A stretch of 60,511 nucleotides of DNA, taken from the NCBI GenBank assembly GCA_011742915.1, contig JAAQTN010000033.1, positions 1 through 60,511 on the forward strand, written 5' to 3'. The position numbers and the translations under genes were made by a program. Shown here one piece after another: positions 24,228 to 33,504 of the stretch (positions are counted from its first letter, which is position 1; every line of letters begins with the position of its first letter). The DNA is from Billgrantia desiderata. Its GTDB lineage: Bacteria > Pseudomonadota > Gammaproteobacteria > Pseudomonadales > Halomonadaceae. The notes under the pieces were generated by a model, which saw only the letters and a list, made by a program, of their open reading frames with translations, did no database searches and was not told the origin of the DNA.

Positions 24228-25681
24228 AGGCGTTCGCTGTCATCGTCCTGCTGGCTGCGGGGGCTGCCGCAGGCGCCGCTGCCGTGACCTACTGGCCGGG
24301 TTCCCACGCACACGTTGCCGCGGCGGACACGACCAACGGTGAGAGAGAGATTCTCTATTACCGCCACCCACATAACCCCTCCGTGACCTCTCCCGAGCCG
24401 CGCAAGGATGAGATGGGCATGGACTTCATTCCGATCTATGCGGGTGGCGGCGACGCGACGCCCGGCACAGTCAGTATCAGCCCTGTCGTGCAGCAGAATA
24501 TGAATGTGCGTATCGGCTCGGTGGCTCGTGGTGATCTGGCGCGCCTGGTCGAGACAGTCGGCTTCGTCGACTATGACGAATCGAGACTCATCCACGTTCA
24601 CCTGCGTACTCAGGGCTGGATCGAGGAACTCAGCGTCAGAACCACCGGCGAGCGAGTCGAGGAGGGGCAGCTGCTGTTCCGCCTCTATTCGCCGGAACTG
24701 GTCAATGCGCAAGAGGAGTTGCTGCATGTCATGCGGCGTGGCGGCAGTCCTGCTCCTGCGCGCGAGCGCCTCCGGGCGCTGGGGGTCAGTGCCGCCGAGA
24801 TTGCCGAGATCGAGCGGGCCGGTCAGCCGCGGCGGCTCATCGCGGTGCGAGCGGACCAGGGCGGCGTGGTGGAGTCGCTCAACGTACGTGAAGGCATGTA
24901 TGTCACCCCGGGCACCGAGGTGATGACCATTGCCGACCTCTCGCAGGTATGGGTGATGGCCGACCTGTTCGAGCATCAGGTGGATGCCGTGGCGCGAGGC
25001 GACGCCGCCCATGTGAAGCTGCCCTTCCGCCCGGGCGAACGTCTCGAGGGCAAGATCGACTACATCTATCCGAGCCTGAACAGCGCGACGCGAACCGTTC
25101 AGGTACGCCTGACCTTCGACAATCCCGGTGGGCGCCTAAAACCGGGGATGTATGCCGATGTCCAGCTGACCACCCGCCCACTGCAAGGTGTCCTGTACCT
25201 GCCGGCTGAGGCGGTGATCCGTACCGGCAGGCAGGACCGGGTCATTCTGGCGCTGGGCGAAGGGCGTTTCCAGGCGCGTGAGGTCCAGGTGGGGCGTCGT
25301 GCCAACGGCGACCTGGAGATCATCGAAGGCCTCCAGGAAGGAGAGCGTGTGGTTCTCTCCGGCCACTTCCTGCTCGACTCCGAAGCGGCAGCCAGTGCCG
25401 AGCTGGCGCGCATGACCGAAGCCGAGCAGGAGAGTTCGGATGGCGATGTCTGGGCCGATGGGCGCCTGATTTCCATCGACCGCGATGCCCGCGTGCTTAA
25501 CGTCGACCACGCGCCGATTCCCCTGCTGGGCTGGCCGGCAATGGTCATGGACTTCACCGTGGCCGATGATCTCGAACTCGATGGGCTGCACGACGATATG
25601 CCGATGCGCTTCCGCATGCGCGAGCGCGAGGAGTTCGTCTACGAAATCACCGCCATCGAGCCGCTGAGCCACGACCACTGA
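24224..25681 (+). CDS. cusB: CusB-type periplasmic adaptor with C-terminal CusF-like domain
   Basis: A 485-aa membrane fusion protein with an N-terminal signal/anchor. A heavy-metal-binding segment follows (YYRHPHNPSVTSPEPRKDE, then MGMDFIPIYA). The adaptor core has barrel-sandwich and beta-barrel regions (ILYYR... to VVLSGHFLLDSEA). The last 75 residues (about 410-485) form an extra CusF-like domain with LGWPAMVMDFTV, including the Trp and Met copper ligands. It bridges CusA and CusC and passes Cu(I)/Ag(I) to the pump; the fused CusF domain would act as a tethered metallochaperone. Confidence 0.92.
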   Translation: MKAFAVIVLLAAGAAAGAAAVTYWPGSHAHVAAADTTNGEREILYYRHPHNPSVTSPEPRKDEMGMDFIPIYAGGGDATPGTVSISPVVQQNMNVRIGSVARGDLARLVETVGFVDYDESRLIHVHLRTQGWIEELSVRTTGERVEEGQLLFRLYSPELVNAQEELLHVMRRGGSPAPARERLRALGVSAAEIAEIERAGQPRRLIAVRADQGGVVESLNVREGMYVTPGTEVMTIADLSQVWVMADLFEHQVDAVARGDAAHVKLPFRPGERLEGKIDYIYPSLNSATRTVQVRLTFDNPGGRLKPGMYADVQLTTRPLQGVLYLPAEAVIRTGRQDRVILALGEGRFQAREVQVGRRANGDLEIIEGLQEGERVVLSGHFLLDSEAAASAELARMTEAEQESSDGDVWADGRLISIDRDARVLNVDHAPIPLLGWPAMVMDFTVADDLELDGLHDDMPMRFRMREREEFVYEITAIEPLSHDH

Positions 25682-25692
25682 GGAGTCGATTC

Positions 25693-28600
25693 ATGATCGA
25701 AAGGATCATCACGTGGTCGCTGCACAATCGCCTGCTTGTGCTCCTGGTAACGGCCATTTTCGTCGTCTGGGGGCTCTTCACCGGCAGGCAGATGCCGCTG
25801 GATGCCATTCCTGATCTCTCCGACGTTCAGGTGATCGTTCATACCAGCTATCCCGGCCAGGCCCCCCAGGTGGTGGAGGATCAGGTTACCTATCCCCTGT
25901 CGACGGCCATGCTGGCCGTACCCCAGGCGCGCGACGTGCGCGGGTTCTCCATGTTCGGCGACTCCTACGTCTACGTGCTGTTCGAGGATGGCACCGACCC
26001 CTACTGGGCACGCTCTCGCGTGCTGGAATACCTGAGCCAGGTGGCACCCCGCCTGCCGGCTGGCGCCACGCCGGCGCTGGGGCCAGATGCTACCGGGGTG
26101 GGCTGGGTCTATCAGTACGCCCTGGTGGACCGCAGCGGTAAGCTCGATCTGGCGGACCTGCGCTCACTGCAAGACTGGTTTTTGAAGTTCGAGCTGCAGT
26201 CCGTGACGGGCGTGTCCGAGGTCGCCACGGTGGGCGGCATGGTCAAGCAGTACCAGGTGGTGCTTGACCCGAATCGTGCGCGTGCCTATGGGCTGACCCT
26301 GTCCGGCATCCGCTCGGCCATCGAAGGCGCCAACCGCGAGGCAGGCGGTTCGGTTATCGAGATGGGCGAAGCGGAATACATGGTTCGCTCCCGTGGTTAT
26401 CTGACCGGCATCGAGGAGCTACGCCTGGTGCCCGTTGGCCTCGGCGGCGACGGAACCCCCGTCTTGCTCGAGGACGTGGCCGAGATCCGCATCGGCCCTG
26501 CTGCCCGTCGCGGCATCGCGGAGCTGGATGGCGAGGGCGAGGCCGTAGGCGCCCTGGTGGTCATGCGCCATGGCGAGAACGCGCTGGCCACCATCGAGCG
26601 GGTCAAGGCACGTCTCGATGAGCTGCGACCGAGCCTGCCCGAAGGCGTCGAGATCGTGGAGACCTACGATCGCTCGGTGCTGATCCAGGAGTCGGTCGAC
26701 AACCTGACGGTCAAGCTGCTGCAGGAATTCCTCATCATCGCACTGGTATGCATCGTCTTCCTGCTCCACTTCCGCTCGGCGCTGGTTGCGATCGTGGCAC
26801 TACCGATCGGCATTCTGGCGGCACTCATGATCATGCAGGCCAAGGGCATCAACGCCAATATCATGTCGCTGGGCGGCATTGCCGTGACCATCGGCGCCAT
26901 GGTGGACGCCGCCATCGTCATGGTGGAAAACCTGCACAAGCGGCTCGAGAAGGCGCCCCCGGGCGAGGATCGCTGGCATACCGTGGCCGAGGCGGCCAAG
27001 GAGACCGGCCGGCCGATCTTCTTCGCGCTGTTGATCATCGTGGTCAGCTTTCTGCCGCTCTTCACTCTCCAAGGGCAAGAAGGCCGCATGTTCCAGCCCT
27101 TGGCCTTTACCGGTGCCTATGCCATGGCAGCGGCGGCCGGGCTGGGTATCACCCTGGTCCCGGTGCTCATGGGCTATCTGGTGCGCGGGCGTATACGCCC
27201 TGAGTCTGCCCATCCGCTGAGCCGCATGTTGATCGCCATCTACCGCCCCGGGCTCGATGCCCTGCTGCGCTATCCCTGGGCCACCATTGCCGCAGCAGTG
27301 CTGATTGCCGCCAGCGTGGCCTATCCGGCGACCAAGCTGGGCAGTGAATTCATGCCCCAGCTGGATGAAGGCGATCTCATGTACATGCCCTCGCTGGAGC
27401 CCGGTGTCTCCATCGGCAAGGTGCGTGAATTCATGCAGCAGACCAATCGTCTGATCATGTCGGTACCGGAGGTGGATCGTGTCTTCGGCAAGGCGGGGCG
27501 TGCCGATACGGCCACCGACCCGGCCCCCATCGGCATGCTGGAGACCGTCATTCGCTTCAAGCCACGCGACCAGTGGCGCGATGGCATGACCAAGGCCGAT
27601 ATCATTCGCGAACTCGATGAGGCAGTCAGTTTCCCGGGGGTGGCCAATGTCTGGGTGCCGCCGATCAAGACGCGCATCGACATGCTCTCGACCGGCATCC
27701 GCTCGCCGGTGGGCATCAAGGTGGCTGGATCCGACCTGGCAGAGATCGAGCGTGTTGGGCGGGAGATCGAACGCGTGCTCCAAGATGTGCCGGGTACAGC
27801 GTCGGCGTATGCCGATCGCACCGCCGCCGGGCGTTACGTCGAAGTGGATATCGACCGGCGAGCCGCCGCGCGCCATGGCGTCAATGTCAGCGACCTTCAG
27901 GCCATCATTCAAACCGCCGTCGGGGGGATGAATGTAAGCGAAACCGTCGAGGGGCTGGAGCGCTACCCCATCAACCTGCGCTATCCCCAGGACTGGCGCG
28001 ACTCGCTGGAGAGCCTGCGGGATCTACCGGTGATCACCTCGGCGGGGGCCTACCTTCCCCTGCAGGCGCTGGCACAGGTGGACATCGTGGACGGTCCGGC
28101 CATGATTCGTACCGAGAACGCACGTCTCAACGGCTGGGTGGTGGTCGACATCCGCGGGCGCGATATCGGCTCCTATGTGGCCGAGGCGCGGCAACGGGTG
28201 ATGGAACAGGTCACGTTGCCTGCCGGGTATTCGGTGACCTGGTCGGGTCAGTACGAGTACATGGAACGGGCCAAGGAGCGCCTGCAGTGGGTGGTCCCGG
28301 TGACCATCGTGCTGATCTTCCTGCTGCTATACCTATGCTTCCGTAACGCTGCCGAGACTTTCATGCTCATGGGTTCGCTGCCATTCGCCGCCGTCGGTGG
28401 CGTGTGGCTGCTCTACTGGCTCACCTATGACGTCTCGGTGGCCGTGGCGGCGGGTTTCATCCTGTTGATAGGCCTGGCAGCAGAGTTCGCCGTGGTGATG
28501 CTGATGTATGTCCGCGGGGCAGTGGAGCAGCGGCGGCCCCGTACCCGAGGTGAACTGCGTGAAGCGATCATCGACGGCGCGGTCATGCGGGTACGTCCCA

Positions 28601-28839
28601 AGGCCATGACCTCGCTCACGGTGGTGCTGGGTCTGAGTCCGCTGCTGCTGGATTCCGGCCCAGGATCCGAGGCCATGCAGCGTATTGCCACGCCCGTGGT
28701 CGGCGGCATGATTTCTGCCCCCCTGGTATCGCTGCTGCTCATTCCCGTTCTTTATTGGCTATGGCAGCGACGACACTTCCCCGAGTCCGTCTCATCCGAG
28801 GCTGCGCTCAGCAACTCCAAAACCGAAGGAAACCTTTGA
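25693..28839 (+). CDS. cusA: Heavy-metal efflux RND pump (CusA/CzcA family)
   Basis: A 1048-aa inner-membrane proton-driven pump with 12 expected helices and two large periplasmic loops. It opens with MIERIITWSLHNRLLVLLVTA and has the HME-RND motif GAMVDAAIVMVENLHKRL, whose Asp relays protons. Met residues in APIGMLETVI and TRIDMLSTGIRSPVGIKV correspond to the CusA metal path, favouring monovalent Cu/Ag over divalent Co/Zn/Cd. It is 11 bases after cusB and one base before the cusF gene. Length is typical for the family. Confidence 0.95.
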   Translation: MIERIITWSLHNRLLVLLVTAIFVVWGLFTGRQMPLDAIPDLSDVQVIVHTSYPGQAPQVVEDQVTYPLSTAMLAVPQARDVRGFSMFGDSYVYVLFEDGTDPYWARSRVLEYLSQVAPRLPAGATPALGPDATGVGWVYQYALVDRSGKLDLADLRSLQDWFLKFELQSVTGVSEVATVGGMVKQYQVVLDPNRARAYGLTLSGIRSAIEGANREAGGSVIEMGEAEYMVRSRGYLTGIEELRLVPVGLGGDGTPVLLEDVAEIRIGPAARRGIAELDGEGEAVGALVVMRHGENALATIERVKARLDELRPSLPEGVEIVETYDRSVLIQESVDNLTVKLLQEFLIIALVCIVFLLHFRSALVAIVALPIGILAALMIMQAKGINANIMSLGGIAVTIGAMVDAAIVMVENLHKRLEKAPPGEDRWHTVAEAAKETGRPIFFALLIIVVSFLPLFTLQGQEGRMFQPLAFTGAYAMAAAAGLGITLVPVLMGYLVRGRIRPESAHPLSRMLIAIYRPGLDALLRYPWATIAAAVLIAASVAYPATKLGSEFMPQLDEGDLMYMPSLEPGVSIGKVREFMQQTNRLIMSVPEVDRVFGKAGRADTATDPAPIGMLETVIRFKPRDQWRDGMTKADIIRELDEAVSFPGVANVWVPPIKTRIDMLSTGIRSPVGIKVAGSDLAEIERVGREIERVLQDVPGTASAYADRTAAGRYVEVDIDRRAAARHGVNVSDLQAIIQTAVGGMNVSETVEGLERYPINLRYPQDWRDSLESLRDLPVITSAGAYLPLQALAQVDIVDGPAMIRTENARLNGWVVVDIRGRDIGSYVAEARQRVMEQVTLPAGYSVTWSGQYEYMERAKERLQWVVPVTIVLIFLLLYLCFRNAAETFMLMGSLPFAAVGGVWLLYWLTYDVSVAVAAGFILLIGLAAEFAVVMLMYVRGAVEQRRPRTRGELREAIIDGAVMRVRPKAMTSLTVVLGLSPLLLDSGPGSEAMQRIATPVVGGMISAPLVSLLLIPVLYWLWQRRHFPESVSSEAALSNSKTEGNL

Positions 28840-28840
28840 T

Positions 28841-29206
28841 ATGAAAAACAGTATGCTTCAGTTGGTGGTCGTGATGGGACTCATTATGGCAGCTCCGGCA
28901 GTGGCGAGCAGTGATCATGGACATGGCAAGCACGCGGCTCATGGTGCTCAGACTGGTCATGAACATCAGGAAATGCGCACGGCGGAAGGTGTCGGGATCG
29001 TACGGTCGATAGCGCAGGATGGCAGCAGTGTGCTGGTAGCACATGAACCTATCGCCGAGCTTCGCTGGCCAGCCATGACCATGGAGCTGGCGCTGGCAGA
29101 TCCGGCGCTGGCCGAGCTGGTGAATACGGAAGACCAGATCATCTTCGTACTGCGTCAAACCGGCGAGACCGACTACGAAATCGTCTCTCTCGAGACCATC
29201 GACTGA
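28841..29206 (+). CDS. cusF: CusF-like periplasmic copper chaperone
   Basis: A 121-aa protein with a signal peptide (cleavage near AVASS), a His-rich N-terminal linker (DHGHGKHAAHGAQTGHEHQE) and a CusF OB-fold. The metal motif is LRWPAMTMEL, with Trp and two Met as in CusF. It delivers Cu(I)/Ag(I) to CusB. It begins two bases after the cusA stop, so it is in the same transcript. The operon therefore encodes two CusF domains, this one and the one fused to CusB. Confidence 0.92.
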   Translation: MKNSMLQLVVVMGLIMAAPAVASSDHGHGKHAAHGAQTGHEHQEMRTAEGVGIVRSIAQDGSSVLVAHEPIAELRWPAMTMELALADPALAELVNTEDQIIFVLRQTGETDYEIVSLETID

Positions 29207-29235
29207 GATTGGGTGCGCTACCAGCAAGAAGCCGG

Positions 29236-29262
29236 ACGGCCGCTCTCTTCGGAGGCGGCCGT
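29236..29262. terminator. Hairpin between convergent cusF and the FixJ-type regulator gene
   Basis: ACGGCCGC (29236-29243) and GCGGCCGT (29255-29262) form a perfect 8-bp stem with an 11-base loop. It is followed by TCTTACTT on the plus strand. Position between two convergent genes supports a shared terminator, although the T tract is poor. Confidence 0.5.
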
Positions 29263-29264
29263 TC

Positions 29265-29897
29265 TTACTTCGGCAAGGGCTCCACCAGCCCCAGCGCCAC
29301 GCAGAAGCGCACCAGCTCGGCCAGGTTGCCGGCACCCAGCGCCTTCATGCCTCGCAGGCGGTAGATCTCCACCGTCTTGGCGCTGACGTCGAGGCGCTCG
29401 GCGATCTCACGGCTGGTCAGGCCCTCGGCCACCAGCACCAGGATTTGGCGCTCCTTGGGGCGCAGGGCGTCGTAGCGCGCGCGCAGGGTGTCGATGCGCT
29501 CGCTCACGGCGCGCTGGCGCCGATACTCGGCGAGCGCCTGCTGCACGGCGTCGATCAGCTGCTGCTGGTTGAAGGGTTTCTCGATGAAGTCGAAGGCGCC
29601 GGCCTTGAGGGCGGCCACCGCCATGGGCACGTCGCCGTGGCCGGTCATGAAGATCACCGGGGCGCTGTCGCCACGCTCCAGCAGGCGCTGCTGTACCTGC
29701 AGGCCGGAGAGACCGGGCATGCGTACGTCGAGCAGTACCGCATCGAAGCTTGCCGGGTCGGCGGCGAGAAACGCCTCGCCGTCGGCAAAGGCGCGCGTGG
29801 CCAGGCCTACGGAGTCGAGCAGCCAGGCCAGCGAGTCGCGCAGTGCCTCGTCGTCGTCGACCACGGCGATACGGGGGGCACGAGTAGGCTCGGTCAC
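29265..29897 (-). CDS. FixJ-family response regulator
   Basis: A 210-aa regulator. The receiver domain contains VVDDDEALRDSL, the phospho-acceptor in AVLLDVRMPGLSG, FMTGHGDVPMAV and EKPFN. A LuxR-type helix-turn-helix follows (LRPKERQILVLVAEGLTSREIAERLDVSAKTVEIYR). This is the FixJ/TtrR/DctR class. Its start overlaps the end of the kinase gene upstream, so both are in one unit. The target genes are not identifiable here. Confidence 0.9.
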   Translation of the reverse strand: MTEPTRAPRIAVVDDDEALRDSLAWLLDSVGLATRAFADGEAFLAADPASFDAVLLDVRMPGLSGLQVQQRLLERGDSAPVIFMTGHGDVPMAVAALKAGAFDFIEKPFNQQQLIDAVQQALAEYRRQRAVSERIDTLRARYDALRPKERQILVLVAEGLTSREIAERLDVSAKTVEIYRLRGMKALGAGNLAELVRFCVALGLVEPLPK

Positions 29898-31474
29898 GGC
29901 TGGCTCCGGGGCGGCTTGCTGCGGTGGATGGGGCTTGGTTCGGCCAGCAGTGTACCGGTAAAGGTGGCGCCCTCGGAACCGTCGGTCAGTGCCAGGCTGC
30001 CGCCCATGGCTTCCATCAGCGAGCGGCTGATGGCAAGGCCCATGCCGAGGCCCTCCGGACGGCTGGAGTGGAACGGTGCGAAGATGGCCTGAGCGTTGTC
30101 GTCGGTAACGCCGGGACCCTGGTCGCGGACGCTGAAGGTCACCTCACGCCGGCCGCTGCGTCGTGCGCGGATCTCGACCCGCACGGCGGCAGGCCGTTCG
30201 CGGCTCGCTTCCAGCGCGTTGAGCAGCAGATTGACCAGCACCTGCTCCAGGGCGATGGGGTCGGCCATCACGCGAGGCAGCGTTTCCGGCAGGTCATGGG
30301 TCAGGCTCACTCCGGCCTGCTGGTACTGCCACTCGCACAGCCGGCAGGCGGCATCCACCACCTCGAACAGCACCACCGGGCGCGGGCGGGTCTGTCCCTT
30401 GCGCACGAAGGTGCGAATGTGGCGCAGCCGCTGCGCCAGTCGCTGCACCTGGGTGTCGATCCGCTCGAGGGGCAGCGCGAGGTCGCTGGCCGGGCGATTC
30501 GGATCGGCATGCAGTTGCAGCAGCGCGCCGCTGACGTAATTGGCAATGGCCCCCAGCGGCTGGTTCAGCTCATGGGCGATGTTGGAGGCGAGCTCTCCGG
30601 TGGTGGCCAGCCGGTTGGCGTGGGCGATCTGTTCCTGATGGCGTCGCGCCTGGGCCTCGGCGGCCTTGCGCAGGCCGATGTCGCGATTGAGCAGCGAGAG
30701 GTGGTCGGGCTCGGCGCCGGGGCCGCGGTGGGCCAGCACCACGCTGAGCACCGGCACCGGCCCCTTGGGGCCCGGCATCTCCAGCTCGCCGCTCCAGGAG
30801 CCGTAGCGGGCCACGGCGGGCAGCACGATCTCTCGCAGGATGGCAAGCGAGCTCGGGGTATAGGCTCGCTCGAGCCGGGCATCGAGCCCTTCGCGCGGCA
30901 AGCCCAGCAAGCGTCGCGCCGCCTCGTTGGAGTAGAACAGCCGCTCTTCGCCGTCGCAGAACAGCACGTAGTCGGTGGTCGATTCCACCACCCGGGCCAG
31001 GCGCTCGCGATTGGCCTCGGCGCGAATGCGCCGGCCCACGTCGCGGGAGACGCAGAGCACGTCGATCAGCTCGCCGGTGGCCGGGTCGCGGCGGGTGCGG
31101 CTGGTGGTCTCGAACCAGACGTAGTGTCCGTCCTTGGCGCGGAAGCGGTAGGTCTGCTGATAGAAGCCGTCGTGGTAGTAGACCCGCGGCGACTTGTTGA
31201 GCAGGTCGGCGAGGTCGGATGGGTGGAACAGGTCGTAGGCCGAGACGCCGATCAGCTCCTCGGGCTCGTAGCCGAGCAGGTCGCGGGCGGCCTGCGAGGC
31301 GTAGAGGAAGGTGCCGTCGCGGGCGTGGCGCGAGATCAGGTCGGTGGTGCTCTCCGCCAGCCAGCGATAGTGGCGCTTCTCCTCGTCGAGCTCGGCGACT
31401 CTCGCTTCGAGAGCGGCCTTGCGCGCCTCGAGTTCGGCCAGCCGGGCGCGCAGCGCCTCGCGTTCGTCGGCCAT
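29894..31474 (-). CDS. PAS-domain sensor histidine kinase (FixL-like, soluble)
   Basis: A 526-aa kinase with no membrane helix. An N-terminal coiled coil (residues 1-35) is followed by a PAS domain (YRWLAESTTDLISRHARDGT, with its PAC part at DGHYVWFETTSRTRR), a second PAS domain (VVESTTDYVLFCDGEERL), and the His box ELASNIAHELNQPLGAI. The ATPase lobe has NLLLNALEAS, DQGPGV and LGMGLAISRSLMEAMGG. HELNQPL is typical of the FixL/DctB group. It probably senses a cytoplasmic or diffusible signal; no haem-binding His is evident. It overlaps neighbours on both sides. Confidence 0.9.
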   Translation of the reverse strand: MADEREALRARLAELEARKAALEARVAELDEEKRHYRWLAESTTDLISRHARDGTFLYASQAARDLLGYEPEELIGVSAYDLFHPSDLADLLNKSPRVYYHDGFYQQTYRFRAKDGHYVWFETTSRTRRDPATGELIDVLCVSRDVGRRIRAEANRERLARVVESTTDYVLFCDGEERLFYSNEAARRLLGLPREGLDARLERAYTPSSLAILREIVLPAVARYGSWSGELEMPGPKGPVPVLSVVLAHRGPGAEPDHLSLLNRDIGLRKAAEAQARRHQEQIAHANRLATTGELASNIAHELNQPLGAIANYVSGALLQLHADPNRPASDLALPLERIDTQVQRLAQRLRHIRTFVRKGQTRPRPVVLFEVVDAACRLCEWQYQQAGVSLTHDLPETLPRVMADPIALEQVLVNLLLNALEASRERPAAVRVEIRARRSGRREVTFSVRDQGPGVTDDNAQAIFAPFHSSRPEGLGMGLAISRSLMEAMGGSLALTDGSEGATFTGTLLAEPSPIHRSKPPRSQP

Positions 31475-32133
31475 CAGCGCGCCGGGTCCACCAGGCCGCC
31501 CAGCGAGGCGTTGCGCCGGAACCAGCCGGCGATGCTGGCTCGCGGCAGGCGGGTGGGCAGCACCTCGTGGGGCACGGTCTCGGCGAGAAAGCAGGCGAAG
31601 TTGCCGGCTTCCGGGCGTACCCGGGCCACTTCGCGTTCCGGTTCGTCGGCGGCGAAGATCGCCATCTCCCCGCCGCCGTCCGCCGGCCAGGCGGGGTTGA
31701 GGTAGCCCACCGTGGAGACCACCCGGTTGGCGCGTCCGCGAAAGCTGTCCAGATGCTTCTTGTAGAAGGCCCCGGGCGGGTAGTGGGCAAAGTGCGCCTC
31801 GTATTCGAACAGCCCCAGGAACAGCGCCTGATTCAGTTCGCGCTGCAGCTCGCCCATGGCTTCGAGGTAGCGGCGCTGGGCCAGGCTCTCACGGTCGAGC
31901 CAGCGGATGGCGTCGCCGCGGATGTCGCGACGCAGCTGGTGCTCGTCGCCGCGGCCGATGCCGGCGGCAGCCAGGGCGTCGCGCTCGGCCATTTCCATCA
32001 GCTCCCGATGCAGCGCCTGGCACAGCTCGGCGTCGAGAAATCCCTCGCCGACGAACCAGCCCTGTTCGACCAGGGCATCGACCAGCTGAGGCAGGGCATT
32101 GGCCGCAAAGGCCGGGCGGGTGAGCAGCAACAT
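31474..32133 (-). CDS. 2OG-Fe(II) oxygenase family protein
   Basis: A 219-aa protein with the prolyl-hydroxylase-like fold: the iron motif HLDSF (His-x-Asp) in YKKHLDSF, the distal His in VPHEVLP, and the 2-oxoglutarate-binding Arg in RASIAGWFRRN. Such SM-20/PHD-like bacterial enzymes hydroxylate protein or small-molecule substrates; the substrate here is unknown. Its stop overlaps the kinase start by one base, so it is coupled to the two-component genes. That pairing is unusual. Confidence 0.82.
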   Translation of the reverse strand: MLLLTRPAFAANALPQLVDALVEQGWFVGEGFLDAELCQALHRELMEMAERDALAAAGIGRGDEHQLRRDIRGDAIRWLDRESLAQRRYLEAMGELQRELNQALFLGLFEYEAHFAHYPPGAFYKKHLDSFRGRANRVVSTVGYLNPAWPADGGGEMAIFAADEPEREVARVRPEAGNFACFLAETVPHEVLPTRLPRASIAGWFRRNASLGGLVDPAR

Positions 32134-32169
32134 GAATGCGACGAACCTCCAGGAAGGCAGGCAGCAGGA

Positions 32170-32814
32170 TCAGGAGCGGCGCGTGGCGGTATCCGGACTG
32201 CGCAGCAGACGTTCGGGAAAATAGCATAGCCGACCCTGCGGCGGCTCATCGAACAGGCTGATGGGACGCTCGAAGCCCTCCGCCAGCAGCTCCACCAGCA
32301 TCATGGCCGAGAGCCCCCAGATCACCTGGCCCTGGGTGTGGTAGCTGGGCACGTAGTGGGGGCGTCCGTTGACCGGAATCACGTCGGTATGGTGACGGCG
32401 GTCCTCGAGGAACAGCTCGAGCGGCACCTCGAAGATGGCGTCCAGCTCGGCGGGGTCGGGCGTGAGCGGCAGGTCCGGCGGAATCAGCCCCACATAGGGC
32501 GTGACCAGAATGCCGTGCAGTGAAATCACGTCCGACAGGCGGCCGAGCAGCTCGACCCGCTCCGGCGGCAGGGCGATCTCCTCGTGGGATTCGCGCAGCG
32601 CGGTGAACAGCAGGTCGCGGTCGGCCTCCTCGCGCTTGCCGCCGGGAAACGCCACCTGGCCGCTGTGCGTATTGAGATGCCCTGCACGGCGGGTGAACAG
32701 CAGCGTCGGTTCGGGGCGCTCGACGATCGGCATGAGTACCGCGGCACGCGGCATGTCGAGGCGCAGATGGCGGGGCTCGTGCGCTTGCAGGCGCTTGCGA
32801 AGTTTCTCTAACAT
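32170..32814 (-). CDS. NUDIX hydrolase, CoA pyrophosphatase type (NudL-like)
   Basis: A 214-aa protein starting at MLEKLRKRL (ATG at 32814), which gives the family's usual length. The CoA-type NUPF motif region (FTRRAGHLNTHSGQVAFPGG) precedes the NUDIX box GGKREEADRDLLFTALRESH-EEI. Family members cleave CoA to 3'-phosphoadenosine 5'-phosphate and phosphopantetheine. It ends 36 bases before the oxygenase start and may be co-transcribed with it. It is divergent from a second NUDIX gene. Confidence 0.9.
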   Translation of the reverse strand: MLEKLRKRLQAHEPRHLRLDMPRAAVLMPIVERPEPTLLFTRRAGHLNTHSGQVAFPGGKREEADRDLLFTALRESHEEIALPPERVELLGRLSDVISLHGILVTPYVGLIPPDLPLTPDPAELDAIFEVPLELFLEDRRHHTDVIPVNGRPHYVPSYHTQGQVIWGLSAMMLVELLAEGFERPISLFDEPPQGRLCYFPERLLRSPDTATRRS

Positions 32815-32884
32815 GGGGTTTCCGTCGGGTTTGATTCCTTCTACCCGGGGGCCTTTGCCGACGTCAAGCCTGCCAGGGAGACTC

Positions 32885-33442
32885 ATGAACTTCTGCAGCC
32901 ACTGTGGCCAAACCGTGCGTTTCGCGATTCCGGCAGGAGACGATCGGCCCAGGTACCTGTGCGACGCCTGCGGTTCGATCCACTACCAGAACCCGCGCAT
33001 CGTGGCCGGCACGCTGCCGGTGAGCGGCTCGCGCATCCTGCTCTGTCGCCGCGCCATCTCCCCCCGCAAGGGCTTCTGGACCCTGCCGGCGGGCTTCATG
33101 GAGAACGCCGAGACCACCGTGCAGGCGGCGGCCCGCGAAACCTGGGAAGAGGCCTGTGCCGAGGTCGACATTCATGGACTCTACACCCTGATCAACCTGC
33201 CGCACATCAACCAGGTCTACATGATCTTCCGCGCCGAGCTCACGGGCGGCTTTTCCGCCGGCCCGGAGAGTCTCGAAGTGGCCCTGTTCGAAGAGCACGA
33301 GATCCCCTGGGACGAGCTGGCCTTCCCCACCATCGAGCGCACCCTGCGCCATTTCTATGCCGACCGCGACGACGGTCACTACCCGCTGCACATCAGCGAC
33401 ATCACCGCCGAGGATCGCGAACGCTACTTTGGTTCTGCATGA
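32885..33442 (+). CDS. NUDIX hydrolase with N-terminal zinc ribbon
   Basis: A 185-aa protein starting at MNFCSHCGQ. The zinc ribbon has CSHC and CDAC pairs, followed by YQNPRIVAGTLP and the NUDIX box near GFMENAETTVQAAARETWEE. This is the NADH-pyrophosphatase-like/ADP-ribose family that begins with a Zn ribbon, although at 185 aa it is shorter than NudC. It may hydrolyse nucleoside diphosphate-linked substrates. It is divergent from the CoA pyrophosphatase gene with a 70-base gap. Confidence 0.88.
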   Translation: MNFCSHCGQTVRFAIPAGDDRPRYLCDACGSIHYQNPRIVAGTLPVSGSRILLCRRAISPRKGFWTLPAGFMENAETTVQAAARETWEEACAEVDIHGLYTLINLPHINQVYMIFRAELTGGFSAGPESLEVALFEEHEIPWDELAFPTIERTLRHFYADRDDGHYPLHISDITAEDRERYFGSA

Positions 33443-33504
33443 CGAGGCTTCGCTTGAGGGGCTTTGCATGATTGGGGTTCGGCCTGATGGGCAATCGATG
33501 AGGG

